A stretch of DNA of 64,000 nucleotides, taken from positions 6,529-70,528 of the forward strand of contig CABJAN010000017.1 of assembly GCA_902363515.1 (NCBI GenBank), given 5' to 3'. Position numbers and translations under genes: made by a program. Positions 36,107 through 43,785 of this stretch are shown here, in pieces. Below the pieces are notes generated by a model that saw only the letters and a list, made by a program, of their open reading frames with translations, was not told the DNA's origin and ran no database searches. Source of the stretch: Bacillota bacterium (GTDB lineage Bacteria; Bacillota; Clostridia; Lachnospirales; Lachnospiraceae). Each line of letters starts with the position of its first letter. Position 1 is the first letter of the stretch.

Positions 36107-36889
36107 ATGGCAGCTTTTGTACATTGTAATTTCCGGTCAAATATTTTATGTATGTCTGTAGATGTTTCTGTTTTGCTTCCTGATAATGAGAGGAGCAGAT
36201 TGTTTCTGGAAAACAAACAGGAACCAGTGAAATATAAAACGTTATATTTACTTCATGGGTTTACAGGGGATTATATGAGCTATCTGCGAACTTCAAATAT
36301 CGAAAGATATGCAGACGAGTATCAGATTATGGTGGTTATGCCAAGTATTTATAATAGTGCATATACAGACATGAAATATGGTTTGGATTATTTTACATAT
36401 CTTTCAAAGGAATTGATGCATTTTATTGAATTAACATTTCCTGCTTCTCAAAAAAGAGAAGAACGATTTGTGGCAGGAATGTCTATGGGAGGCTATGGTG
36501 CTTATAAATTTGGGCTTTCCTGTCCGGAAAAATTTTGTGCTATTGGCGGAGTAGCAGGGTCTTATCATGCAGAATACAGATATCAGGGAAAGGTATCCAC
36601 AGTATCTACATTATGTGAGGGTCTTTATGGAGATCCACCACAGATTGTACCAGAGGTTCATGATGTTTTTACTTTATTGAAACAATTGAAAGAAGAAGGA
36701 AAAGAAATACCAAGACTCTATACCTGCTGCGGAACAGAGGACCGTAGATACCAGGATTCTGTAGATTTAAAAGAATTTGCAGAGAAATTGGAAATTCCTA
36801 TGGTTTTTGAACAGGGGCCAGGAAAACATGATATGATATTCTTTGATGAATATATTCAAAGAATATTAAAATGGATGTTGTGTCCATAG
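36107..36889 (+). CDS. Esterase of the esterase D / feruloyl-esterase-like alpha/beta-hydrolase group
   Basis: A 260-residue intracellular alpha/beta hydrolase. The nucleophile elbow is GMSMGGYGAY (Ser about residue 125); YLLHGFTGDYMSYLR supplies the oxyanion region and KHDMIFFDEYI the catalytic His near the end. Relatives hydrolyse acyl esters on sugars or small alcohols. There is no signal peptide, so it works on imported substrate. AGGAGGAA precedes the ATG. Position between the ABC permeases and citrate-lyase genes suggests that it frees an acid from the transported molecule; this is inference. Confidence 0.83.
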   Translation: MAAFVHCNFRSNILCMSVDVSVLLPDNERSRLFLENKQEPVKYKTLYLLHGFTGDYMSYLRTSNIERYADEYQIMVVMPSIYNSAYTDMKYGLDYFTYLSKELMHFIELTFPASQKREERFVAGMSMGGYGAYKFGLSCPEKFCAIGGVAGSYHAEYRYQGKVSTVSTLCEGLYGDPPQIVPEVHDVFTLLKQLKEEGKEIPRLYTCCGTEDRRYQDSVDLKEFAEKLEIPMVFEQGPGKHDMIFFDEYIQRILKWMLCP

Positions 36890-36902
36890 GAGGTATAGGC
36901 AT

Positions 36903-37829
36903 ATGAGGCTGGAGAAAATTTTTAATGAGTTTATTGAGTATAGTGAAAAGGAAAAACTGTATATCGAAGGTATTGCCATAGCAGATGAGGTGCAGGTGCT
37001 AATGGAACATCATTTTACACCTGATTTACCGAGAAATATATATTCCCACACAAAAAGTTATATGGCAACAGCAGCTGGTATTGCTATTGAAGAAGGTAAG
37101 CTTTCTTTAGATAATCGGTTGGCAGATTTTTTTCCGGAGTATTTACCCAAACAGGCAGATTCTCGTTTGTCTGAGATAACTTTGAGAAATCTTCTCACTA
37201 TGTCAAGTGGTTTTCATAAGCCTTATTTAATGGGAAAAGATAGAAGAGAAGGCATAGGAATGCCAGATTATATGGAATATATGATGTCACGTCCTATTGT
37301 TTGTGAGCCTGGAAGCAGATTCTTGTATTCTACAGCAGATAGTATTCTTGCTGGCAGGATGATTGAAAAAGCTGTGGGAATGAGATTGGGAGTGTATCTG
37401 TATGAGAGACTTTTTCGTAAATTAAACCAGGGATGGCCGCAATGGGAAAATGACCCTCAAGGGCACCCGATAGGCGGCGGTGGTATGCATATGACCCTTA
37501 CAGATATGATGAAATTAGGTCAGCTATATTTAGCAGATGGAATCTGGAAAGGGGAACAGTTAATATCGCACAACTGGATACAAGAGGCAACAAAAAAGCA
37601 AATTGATACAGAAGGTGAACAGGATATCTGGAAGTGCGGATATGGATATCAATTTTGGATGTCTCCTTATCCAAAGGCGTACCGTGCAGATGGAGCTTAT
37701 GGACAGATTACAACCGTTTTGCCAGAACAGAATCTGGTTGTAGCTGTCCAATGCCCAGAATACGGAGACTTTGAAAAAGTGAAACGAGCGCTTCACACAA
37801 AAATATTTTTGCCTATTATAAAGGATTAA
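36903..37829 (+). CDS. Serine hydrolase of the beta-lactamase/class C fold
   Basis: A 308-residue serine hydrolase. The catalytic Ser-x-x-Lys is SHTK (about residue 52, in IYSHTKSYMATAAG), and the second-motif Tyr is in FLYSTADSIL (about 142). There is no signal peptide, so it is not a wall enzyme. Relatives act as esterases, amidases (NylB type) or D-peptidases. It starts 13 bases after the esterase gene and 20 before citD; the same substrate is likely to pass through both hydrolases. What bond it cuts is unknown. Confidence 0.82.
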   Translation: MRLEKIFNEFIEYSEKEKLYIEGIAIADEVQVLMEHHFTPDLPRNIYSHTKSYMATAAGIAIEEGKLSLDNRLADFFPEYLPKQADSRLSEITLRNLLTMSSGFHKPYLMGKDRREGIGMPDYMEYMMSRPIVCEPGSRFLYSTADSILAGRMIEKAVGMRLGVYLYERLFRKLNQGWPQWENDPQGHPIGGGGMHMTLTDMMKLGQLYLADGIWKGEQLISHNWIQEATKKQIDTEGEQDIWKCGYGYQFWMSPYPKAYRADGAYGQITTVLPEQNLVVAVQCPEYGDFEKVKRALHTKIFLPIIKD

Positions 37830-37849
37830 AAAAGATAAGAAGGTAATGT

Positions 37850-38149
37850 ATGAAGATATTAAAACCAGCAGTAGCAGGAACTTTAGAATCTAGTGACTGT
37901 CAGGTGACAGTAGAACCAGGCGGAGGGAAGATTGAGCTTCAAATTAAAAGTTCTGTCTTTCACCAATATGGCAAACAAATCCGCAATACAATTATGGAAA
38001 CATTAGAAAAGTTAGACGTAAAAGATATAAAAATTGGGATTGTTGATAGAGGGGCCTTGGATTGTACGATTCGTGCCAGAGTAGAAGGAGCTGTGTACCG
38101 TTCTGTAGGAAAAACAGAGCAGCTTCCATGGGGAGGTGCAATTCAGTGA
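37850..38149 (+). CDS. citD: Citrate lyase acyl carrier protein (gamma subunit)
   Basis: A 99-residue acyl carrier subunit that carries the phosphoribosyl-dephospho-CoA arm of citrate lyase. It begins MKILKPAVAGTLESSDCQVT, with the attachment Ser in GTLESSD (residue 14 in characterised CitD), and contains GALDCTIRARVEGA, conserved in CitD. The stop codon overlaps the GTG start of citE by two bases. The same subunit set also occurs in citramalate lyase, so the acid cleaved is uncertain. Confidence 0.92.
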   Translation: MKILKPAVAGTLESSDCQVTVEPGGGKIELQIKSSVFHQYGKQIRNTIMETLEKLDVKDIKIGIVDRGALDCTIRARVEGAVYRSVGKTEQLPWGGAIQ

Positions 38150-39048
38150 TTCAAGCAGATAAGATGAGACTTCGCAGAACTATGATGTTTTTAAATGTTC
38201 AGAAGCCAGGACTTTTAAAAGATCCATATATTTACAGACCAGACTCTCTTATATTAGATTTGGAAGATGCAGTAGCGGAAAGTCAAAAAGATGTTGCCAG
38301 ATTTTCATTGTTTCACGCATTAAGAACCATTGATTACAGAGGTTGTGAACGCATTGTCAGGATTAACGGATTAGATACGCCTTATTGGAAAGAGGATATT
38401 CGCTGTGCAGTAGCAGGAGGATGTGATGGGATTCGCATTCCAAAGACAGAGTGTGCACAGGATATTCATATTGTAGAGAGAGAAGTTAAGAAAGCAGAAG
38501 AAGAGTTTGGAAGACCAGAGGGAAACGTGCTGCTTATGGCAGCTATTGAGTCTGCCAAAGGAGTGATGCGGGCACTGGAAATATGTGAGGCATCAGAGCG
38601 TTTATTTGGCGTGGCCCTTTCTGGTGGTGATTATACGAAAGATTTGCAGACTCACATTACAGGCACAGGAATCGAATTGATGGGAGCCAGACAAAATCTA
38701 GTGATAGCCGCAAGAGCAGCAAAAGTACAATGTTTTGACACAGTTTATACTGATCTGGAGAACATGGAAGGATTTCGACAGGATGTGATGAATATCCACC
38801 TTATGGGATTTGATGGAAAGTCCATTATTAATCCCAGACAGATTTCTATGGTTCATGAAATTTTTACACCTTCACAAAAAGATATTCTTTTTGCAGAAAA
38901 GGTGGTAAGAGAAATTGAGGATAAAAAATCCAGGGGAATCGGTGTTTTTGTTGTAGATGGGAAAATGATAGATATTGCTTTCTATGATGGAGCAAAACGT
39001 ACGATTGCATTGGCTAAAGCCTCTGGCGTATATAAGGGGGAGTTGTAA
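38146..39048 (+). CDS. citE: Citrate (or citramalate) lyase beta subunit
   Basis: A 300-residue HpcH/HpaI-fold lyase subunit that splits the citryl-ACP thioester into oxaloacetate and acetyl-ACP. Visible features: RRTMMFLNVQKPG, SLILDLEDAVAESQKD with metal-binding acidic residues, RINGLDTPYW, GIRIPKTE, LMAAIESAKGV and GFDGKSIINPRQI. The start is GTG at 38146, in frame and overlapping the citD stop, ten bases after GGAGG; an ATG at 38164 is an alternative. A longer frame from 38062 runs inside citD and is not used. Confidence 0.92.
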   Translation: MIQADKMRLRRTMMFLNVQKPGLLKDPYIYRPDSLILDLEDAVAESQKDVARFSLFHALRTIDYRGCERIVRINGLDTPYWKEDIRCAVAGGCDGIRIPKTECAQDIHIVEREVKKAEEEFGRPEGNVLLMAAIESAKGVMRALEICEASERLFGVALSGGDYTKDLQTHITGTGIELMGARQNLVIAARAAKVQCFDTVYTDLENMEGFRQDVMNIHLMGFDGKSIINPRQISMVHEIFTPSQKDILFAEKVVREIEDKKSRGIGVFVVDGKMIDIAFYDGAKRTIALAKASGVYKGEL

Positions 39049-39049
39049 C

Positions 39050-40603
39050 GTGCAAAATGCAGTGGGAAGAGAAATACCAGAAGATATTTTACAGCTTACG
39101 GGAAAAGAGGTTTTTCATGGAAATCAGTATTTTGATGGTTATGAATTTCAAAAAGCAGGTGCAAAAATTCAGAGTGTAAGTCATTCAGGTGGCAGTAAAT
39201 TGGTGAAGAATCTGCGCGAAGCAATAAAAAAGTGTGGAATTAAAGATGGTATGACAATAAGTTTTCATCACCATTTTAGAGATGGCGATTATGTAGTGAA
39301 TATGGTGATGGAAGAAATCCATAGTATGGGAATAAAAAATATTACAATCTGTGCAAGTTCTCTTGGCAAGGCACAGGATGGTTTGGTAAAATATATTGAA
39401 GATGGAACCATAACCAACATTCAATCCTCAGGAGTCCGTGGAGAAATCGGACGGGCTATTTCCAAAGGAAAGTTACAAGGATTAGCAATTATGCGTTCCC
39501 ATGGCGGAAGGGTAAGAGCTATCGAGACGGGGGAAACACATATTGATATTGCGTTTATTGGTGCGCCTACTTGTGATGATTATGGAAACTGTAGAGGGAT
39601 TGGAGGAAAATCAGACTGTGGAGTGCTGTCTTATGCTATGGTAGACGCGGACTATGCAGATAAAGTAGTGGCTATTACAGATTGTCTGGTGCCTTTTCCT
39701 AACTTCCCGGCACATATATCTATGACAAAGGTAGATTATGTAGTAGTAGCGGAGGCTATTGGAAACCCAGAAAAAATTGCTACTGGAGCAGCGAAACCCA
39801 CAAAGGATATGAGAAAGCTTATGATGGCAGATTACTGTACAGAATTTGTTGTTCATACACCATATTTTAAAAATGGATTTTCTTATCAAACAGGCGTAGG
39901 AGGCGCCTCCATTGCATCTACAATTTCATTGTCAAAAATCATGAAAGAAAAAGGAATAAGAATGAGATTTGGCGTGGGAGGACTTACAAAGCCAATGTGT
40001 GATCTTTTGTTAAACAATCAAGTGGATGTTTTATTAGACACACAGGATTTTGATTTAGACGCTGTGGAGTCTGTAAAGGATGAACGCCATTTTACCATTA
40101 GTGCAGGAGAATATGCTAATCCGTTTAATAAAGGTGCAGTAGTAAATAAATTGGATTTTGTAATATTGGCAGCTTTGGAAGTGGATGTAAACTTTAATTG
40201 CAATGTGGTGGTTGGATCAGATGGGATTATTACAGGAGCCCAGGGAGGGCATCCGGATACCGCTGCAGGGGCAAAATGTACAATCGTAATTACCCCCTTG
40301 TTGCAAGGGCGTATTCCGGCTATCCGGACAGAAGTAACCACTGTAACAACACCAGGAGAATCCATAGATGTAGTAATTACGGATTATGGAATTGCTATTA
40401 ATCCACGCAGGAAGGATTTGCAGGCTTGTATGGAACAAGTTGAACTACCATTTACCACAATTGAGGAGCTTCGAGATGTAGCTTATAAGATTGCAGGTAT
40501 ACCAGAACCAGTGGAATTTGAGGATAGGATTGTAGGAATTATCGAAAGTAGAGATGGAACGATTATGGATGTGGTTCGTCAAATTAAAACAGGAGAAGAA
40601 TAA
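39050..40603 (+). CDS. citF: Citrate (or citramalate) lyase alpha subunit
   Basis: A 517-residue CoA-transferase-fold subunit that swaps acetate for citrate on the acyl carrier protein. Features include GMTISFHHHFRDGDYVVNMV, RSHGGRVRAIETGETHIDIA, GIGGKSDCGVLSYAMVDADY and VVGSDGIITGAQGGHPDTAA, all as in CitF. The start is GTG at 39050, one base after the citE stop and eight bases after GGGGGAG; the frame upstream runs inside citE. citC (activating ligase), citX and citG (prosthetic-group synthesis) are missing from the window, so activation must come from elsewhere. Confidence 0.93.
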   Translation: MQNAVGREIPEDILQLTGKEVFHGNQYFDGYEFQKAGAKIQSVSHSGGSKLVKNLREAIKKCGIKDGMTISFHHHFRDGDYVVNMVMEEIHSMGIKNITICASSLGKAQDGLVKYIEDGTITNIQSSGVRGEIGRAISKGKLQGLAIMRSHGGRVRAIETGETHIDIAFIGAPTCDDYGNCRGIGGKSDCGVLSYAMVDADYADKVVAITDCLVPFPNFPAHISMTKVDYVVVAEAIGNPEKIATGAAKPTKDMRKLMMADYCTEFVVHTPYFKNGFSYQTGVGGASIASTISLSKIMKEKGIRMRFGVGGLTKPMCDLLLNNQVDVLLDTQDFDLDAVESVKDERHFTISAGEYANPFNKGAVVNKLDFVILAALEVDVNFNCNVVVGSDGIITGAQGGHPDTAAGAKCTIVITPLLQGRIPAIRTEVTTVTTPGESIDVVITDYGIAINPRRKDLQACMEQVELPFTTIEELRDVAYKIAGIPEPVEFEDRIVGIIESRDGTIMDVVRQIKTGEE

Positions 40604-40608
40604 AACAA

Positions 40609-41556
40609 ATGGAAAATCTTATACTATCCTTTAATGTAATCGCCCCATTATTTTTTCTCATGGTCATTGGTTATATACTGGTACATGGGACAAAACTGGC
40701 GGATAAAGAACTGTGCAGCAAGGCAAATGCTTTAGTGTTTAAGGTGTTTTTGTCCTGTATGCTGTTTAAAAACATTTATCAAAGTGATATTAAGACCCAG
40801 ATGAAAGGAGAACTCTGCCTGTTTGCTGCAGGCAGTCTCCTTGTGCTGTTTTTGCTTTTGTGCTTTATTGTCCCAAGGATTGTAAAGCAGGAAAATCAGC
40901 AGGGAGTTGTTATCCAGGGGATTTTCCGCAGTAATTATGTGATTTTTGGCGTTGCTGTTGTAGAGAGTATGTATGGGTCGGAAAATACCGTAACAGCCGC
41001 GATTTTAAGCGCTATTTTAGTACCAATGTACAACCTGCTGGCAGTCATCGCGCTGTCTGTGTTTGGAGAAAAACGGGAGCATGACTGGAAAAAAGTCATT
41101 GGGAATATTGTGAAGAATCCATTGATTCTTGCGTCTGTTCTTGGGATTCTTTTCTCCTGTGCCGGTATCCGGCTTCCACAGGCGGTGGAAACAACGGTTA
41201 GCGATTTGGCAAAACTGGCAACGCCTATTGCCTTTCTGATACTTGGCGGGGATTTTGATTTTTCAAAGGTAAAAGGGAACTTAAAAACAGCGGGCTGGGT
41301 CATTTTTGTAAAAATGATTGCGCTGCCTGCGGTAATGATTCCCATTATTATCAGTATGGGGTATCGTAATGCAGAACTTTTGTCGGCTTTGCTGGCTTAT
41401 CAGACACCGGTAGCAGTGTCCAGTTATATTATGGCTCAGCAGGCAGGGGCAGACGAACAGCTTGCGGGACAACTTGTGGTGTTTAGCTCCGCTGCATCAG
41501 TAGTTACGCTGTTTGTTACCATCTTTCTCCTGAGACAGCTTGGCTATCTTTTATAA
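40609..41556 (+). CDS. AEC-family (auxin efflux carrier-like) organic acid transporter
   Basis: A 315-residue membrane protein with about ten segments and the AEC fold. Related bacterial proteins (MleP, MdcF type) carry malate, malonate or similar acids. LSFNVIAPLFFLMVIGYIL begins the first segment, and PVAVSSYIMAQQAGADEQLA near the end is a common AEC motif. It starts five bases after citF and so is probably the last gene of that operon; export or uptake of an organic acid fits. Codon use resembles the rest of the chromosome more than the AT-rich genes before it. The 3' end overlaps the convergent Spo0A-like gene by 41 bases. Confidence 0.87.
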   Translation: MENLILSFNVIAPLFFLMVIGYILVHGTKLADKELCSKANALVFKVFLSCMLFKNIYQSDIKTQMKGELCLFAAGSLLVLFLLLCFIVPRIVKQENQQGVVIQGIFRSNYVIFGVAVVESMYGSENTVTAAILSAILVPMYNLLAVIALSVFGEKREHDWKKVIGNIVKNPLILASVLGILFSCAGIRLPQAVETTVSDLAKLATPIAFLILGGDFDFSKVKGNLKTAGWVIFVKMIALPAVMIPIIISMGYRNAELLSALLAYQTPVAVSSYIMAQQAGADEQLAGQLVVFSSAASVVTLFVTIFLLRQLGYLL

Positions 41557-42001
41557 ATTGCAGGAAGTGAGCGCTCATTTCAGCAGAAACTTTCTCAAGA
41601 GCCTCCTGATATAGCTGTTCTCTATAAATACAGTGTTCAAAGTCACATTTGGCTTCTGGAATTGCCGAAAATGTTTTGTGATTTTCGCCCTGCTTCATTC
41701 TCAGAAAGAGGGTTCTTAAAAGATTAGAATTTTGGGTGTTGACTACATCCAGATAATATTCTACGCTTTCCCGGTTTCCCTTGGAAATAGCGGTTTCAAA
41801 AGCATGACGGATAGCCCGGTCCACACTGGAAGGTTTTGTGTTACGTTTTTTAGCAATGGCAGCATATAAAGAACAGATTTTGCCAGAGCTGTAGTAGGCA
41901 TCTGTATCGAATAAATCCATGGCATCATGAATATAAGTAAAGCCCTTTACATTGGCTGGTATTCCTATTTCTAACAGTACGTCTACGATTTCGCTTCTCA
42001 T
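41516..42001 (-). CDS. Stand-alone Spo0A C-terminal-type DNA-binding protein
   Basis: A 161-residue protein whose first 95 residues match the Spo0A effector domain: LEIGIPANVKGFTYIHDAMD, then SLYAAIAKKRNTKPSSVDRA and IRHAFETAISKG, covering the recognition helix. There is no receiver domain, so it is not controlled by phosphorylation as Spo0A is. The last 60 residues are charged and unrecognised. It is divergent from an XRE repressor; a perfect-consensus promoter (42077-42049) drives it over repeated operator-like sequences. Its 3' end overlaps the AEC gene on the other strand by 41 bases. Its target is unknown; a 0A-box-like site is a possibility. Confidence 0.83.
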   Translation of the reverse strand: MRSEIVDVLLEIGIPANVKGFTYIHDAMDLFDTDAYYSSGKICSLYAAIAKKRNTKPSSVDRAIRHAFETAISKGNRESVEYYLDVVNTQNSNLLRTLFLRMKQGENHKTFSAIPEAKCDFEHCIYREQLYQEALEKVSAEMSAHFLQFIKDSQAVSGERW

Positions 42002-42034
42002 TTGTTTTTTGTATCCTTTCTTTCTTGTACGTGT

Positions 42035-42100
42035 GTCACGTTACAACAATTATATGTCATTTTGCAACATATGTCAATGAGGAAATGTTGACACCGTGAC
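42035..42100. promoter_or_regulatory. Repeated operator-like sites between divergent regulators
   Basis: GTCACGTTACAAC (42035-42047) and GTCATTTTGCAAC (42056-42068) match at 10 of 13 positions and are 21 bp apart, two helical turns, in the same orientation. GTTGACACCGTGAC (42087-42100) is a similar site inverted. They cover the -10 and spacer of the minus-strand promoter and the -35 of the plus-strand promoter, as repressor sites would. ACGTG-TGT-CACGT at 42030-42042 is a further small palindrome. Confidence 0.55.
42049..42077 (-). promoter_or_regulatory. Perfect consensus promoter of the Spo0A-like gene
   Basis: Read on the minus strand: TTGACA (42077-42072), 17 bases, TATAAT (42054-42049), a perfect sigma-A consensus. 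The leader to the ATG at 42001 is about 40 bases. Confidence 0.75.
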
Positions 42101-42116
42101 TATAATGGAGTATAAT
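42088..42116 (+). promoter_or_regulatory. Perfect consensus promoter of the XRE gene
   Basis: TTGACA (42088-42093), 17 bases, TATAAT (42111-42116), again a perfect consensus. Its -35 box lies 10 bases from that of the divergent promoter, so the two polymerases would compete for space. Confidence 0.75.
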
Positions 42117-42158
42117 AGGTAGGTATTGTGACATTAAAATGAGAGTGCTAAAAGGGGA

Positions 42159-42563
42159 ATGACCATATTGAGAGACAGAATTAAAACCATCCGGAAGAAT
42201 GCCGGAATGACACAACAGCAGTTTGCAGAAAAACTTGGTGTTTCCAGAAATACGATTGCAACCTATGAGACAAGTGTAAGGGTTCCGATTGATGCGATTA
42301 TTATTTCTATGTGCAGGGAATTTGGAGTCCGGGAGGAGTGGCTTCGTACAGGAAAAGGCGCCATGTACCGGGAAACCACGCCGGATTTAGAATTATCGAA
42401 GTGGTTTGGACAAATATTAAAAGAAGAAGATACCTCTTTCAGAAAGAGATTTTTTCTGGCGCTTATCAGTTTAAAAGAAGAGGAATGGCGCTCTTTGGAA
42501 CATCTTACAGGAATTCTGTTTTCTAAGTCTGATAACAAGTCTGAAAACAGGGAAAACTCTTGA
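42159..42563 (+). CDS. XRE-family helix-turn-helix regulator
   Basis: A repressor-like protein of up to 134 residues. The N-terminal HTH_3 domain (about 8-62) reads RIKTIRKNAGMTQQQFAEKL, then GVSRNTIATYETSVRVP; EEWLRTGKGAMY is common in phage-type and regulatory XRE proteins. The C-terminal 70 residues are helical and unrecognised. The ATG at 42159 lies only one base after GGGG; the in-frame TTG at 42168 (start LRDRIKTI) has better spacing to AAAGGGG and may be the true start. It probably binds the operator repeats shared with the divergent Spo0A-like gene. Confidence 0.85.
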   Translation: MTILRDRIKTIRKNAGMTQQQFAEKLGVSRNTIATYETSVRVPIDAIIISMCREFGVREEWLRTGKGAMYRETTPDLELSKWFGQILKEEDTSFRKRFFLALISLKEEEWRSLEHLTGILFSKSDNKSENRENS

Positions 42564-42588
42564 AAATGCGTAAATTTGGCTTGACAAA

Positions 42589-42643
42589 GGCCTGCTTCTG
42601 TGATACGCTTGAACAGCGACAGTGGAAGTAGGTCTTTTTTTTG
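42589..42643 (+). terminator. Terminator of the XRE gene
   Basis: GGCCTGCTTCTGT (42589-42601) pairs with ACAG plus GGAAGTAGGTC (42619-42634), followed by eight T. It ends the XRE transcript before the ribosomal-protein genes. A TTGACA at 42581 lies within the start of the same hairpin; see the rejected notes. Confidence 0.75.
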
Positions 42644-42771
42644 TGCCTAATTTGCCGCAGATGCGGTGGACTTATCACGAAAAGGAGGTCTTTGTCGCAG
42701 TAACAAGACGTTGCATAGAGGCAGTTACGTGAAGCTGCCGGCGATAAAAGACACATGGAGGTGGAGAAGTC

Positions 42772-42921
42772 GTGCGCGTAAGAATCACATTGGCATGTAC
42801 AGAATGTAAACAGCGTAATTACAACATGACAAAAGAAAAGAAGAATCATCCAGAGCGTTTGGAGACAAAAAAATACTGTAAGTTCTGCAGAACTCATACA
42901 ATGCACAAAGAAACCAAATAA
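42772..42921 (+). CDS. rpmG: 50S ribosomal protein L33
   Basis: A 49-residue L33 of the zinc-binding type: [14 protein letters not shown] and [17 protein letters not shown] give two Cys-x-x-Cys pairs. The start is GTG at 42772, preceded by GGAGGTGGAG. It heads the conserved Firmicutes order rpmG-secE-nusG, 21 bases before secE. Having four cysteines, it is the C+ form that is replaced by a cysteine-free paralogue under zinc limitation in some Firmicutes. The 200-base leader before it holds no other gene. Confidence 0.93.
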   Translation: MRVRITLACTECKQRNYNMTKEKKNHPERLETKKYCKFCRTHTMHKETK

Positions 42922-42942
42922 TTCGGTTTAAGAGGTGAATTT

Positions 42943-43146
42943 ATGGAAGCAGAGAAAAAACAGAAAGCTCCAAAAAAAAGCTGGACTCAAGGACTTCAGG
43001 CTGAATTTAAGAAAATAATCTGGCCTGATAAGCAGACGTTAGTGAAACAGACGATTGCGGTAATCTCTATTACAGCAGTGTTAGGTGTGTTCATCGCTGT
43101 GATTGACAGCGGAATTTTGCAGCTGCTTAACTTATTAATTAAATAA
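42943..43146 (+). CDS. secE: Preprotein translocase subunit SecE
   Basis: A 67-residue SecE. A basic N-terminus (KKQKAPKKSWTQ) leads to the conserved amphipathic part LQAEFKKIIWPDKQTLVKQT and one membrane segment (about 40-62). Length is normal for a Firmicutes SecE with a single segment. AGAGGTG precedes the ATG. It is part of the SecYEG channel, and its position before nusG is conserved in bacteria. Confidence 0.93.
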   Translation: MEAEKKQKAPKKSWTQGLQAEFKKIIWPDKQTLVKQTIAVISITAVLGVFIAVIDSGILQLLNLLIK

Positions 43147-43163
43147 GGACAAGGTGAATTACG

Positions 43164-43685
43164 ATGTCAGAAGCAAATTGGTATGTTGTTCATACTTATT
43201 CAGGGTATGAAAACAAGGTAAAAGCCAACATTGATAAGACTATTGAAAACAGACACCTGGAGGACCAGATCCTAGAAGTCCGTGTACCTATGCAGGACGT
43301 GGTGGAGTTGAAGAACGGCGAGAAAAAGCAGGTTCAGAAGAAGATGTTCCCAGGATACGTTCTGATTCATATGGTAATGAATGACGACACATGGTATGTT
43401 GTAAGGAATACCCGTGGTGTTACAGGGTTTGTTGGCCCGGGTTCCAAGCCGGTTCCCCTTACGGAACAGGAAATCGAAGCACTTGGCATTTCTATGGTAA
43501 GAGATGTAGAGATTGACTTCGTGGAAGGCGACAGTGTTGTTGTTACAGGCGGTGTATGGAAAGATACTGTGGGCGTTGTTCAGAGTATTAATGAAGCAAA
43601 ACAGATTGTAACAATCAATGTTGAGCTGTTTGGCCGCGAAACGCCAGTAGAAATAAGTTTCGCAGAAGTAAAGAGTCTTTCTTAA
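43164..43685 (+). CDS. nusG: Transcription elongation/antitermination factor NusG
   Basis: A 173-residue NusG. The NGN domain starts NWYVVHTYSGYENKVKANID and includes KKMFPGYVLIHMVMNDDTWY and RNTRGVTGFVG; the C-terminal KOW domain includes EGDSVVVTGGVWKDTVGVVQ. NusG binds RNA polymerase and couples transcription to Rho or the ribosome. It lies 17 bases after secE; the leader of rplK follows. Confidence 0.95.
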   Translation: MSEANWYVVHTYSGYENKVKANIDKTIENRHLEDQILEVRVPMQDVVELKNGEKKQVQKKMFPGYVLIHMVMNDDTWYVVRNTRGVTGFVGPGSKPVPLTEQEIEALGISMVRDVEIDFVEGDSVVVTGGVWKDTVGVVQSINEAKQIVTINVELFGRETPVEISFAEVKSLS

Positions 43686-43737
43686 AAATTGAGAAAAGAC
43701 CGGTAACAAGATGAAAGGGTCATAATGTCACATGGCT

Positions 43738-43766
43738 CGTGGGAGGGACATCCCCGCAATTACCAC
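43738..43766 (+). promoter_or_regulatory. Putative L1-binding mRNA hairpin before rplK
   Basis: A 29-base element: GTGG (43739-43742) pairs with CCAC (43763-43766), inner GGG with CCC, leaving an internal loop GCAATTA. It lies 20 bases before rplK and is repeated with one change before rplA (44224-44252). Similar structures serve as the target of L1 autoregulation of the L11-L1 operon. Confidence 0.65.
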
Positions 43767-43785
43767 ATAATAGGAGGTGCCGAAA

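Noticed and set aside
42101..42106. First TATAAT after the TTGACA at 42088
   Set aside because: It is only seven bases from the -35 box; the second TATAAT at 42111 has the correct 17-base spacing.
42159..42563. XRE repressor as evidence for a prophage
   Set aside because: No integrase, structural, lysis or attachment sequences are present; ordinary ribosomal genes follow directly.
42581..42609. TTGACA with TACGCT 17 bases on, as a promoter for rpmG-secE-nusG
   Set aside because: The spacer lies inside the stem of the XRE gene's terminator and the -10 box is poor, and the terminator would stop such transcripts at once. The real promoter could not be located.
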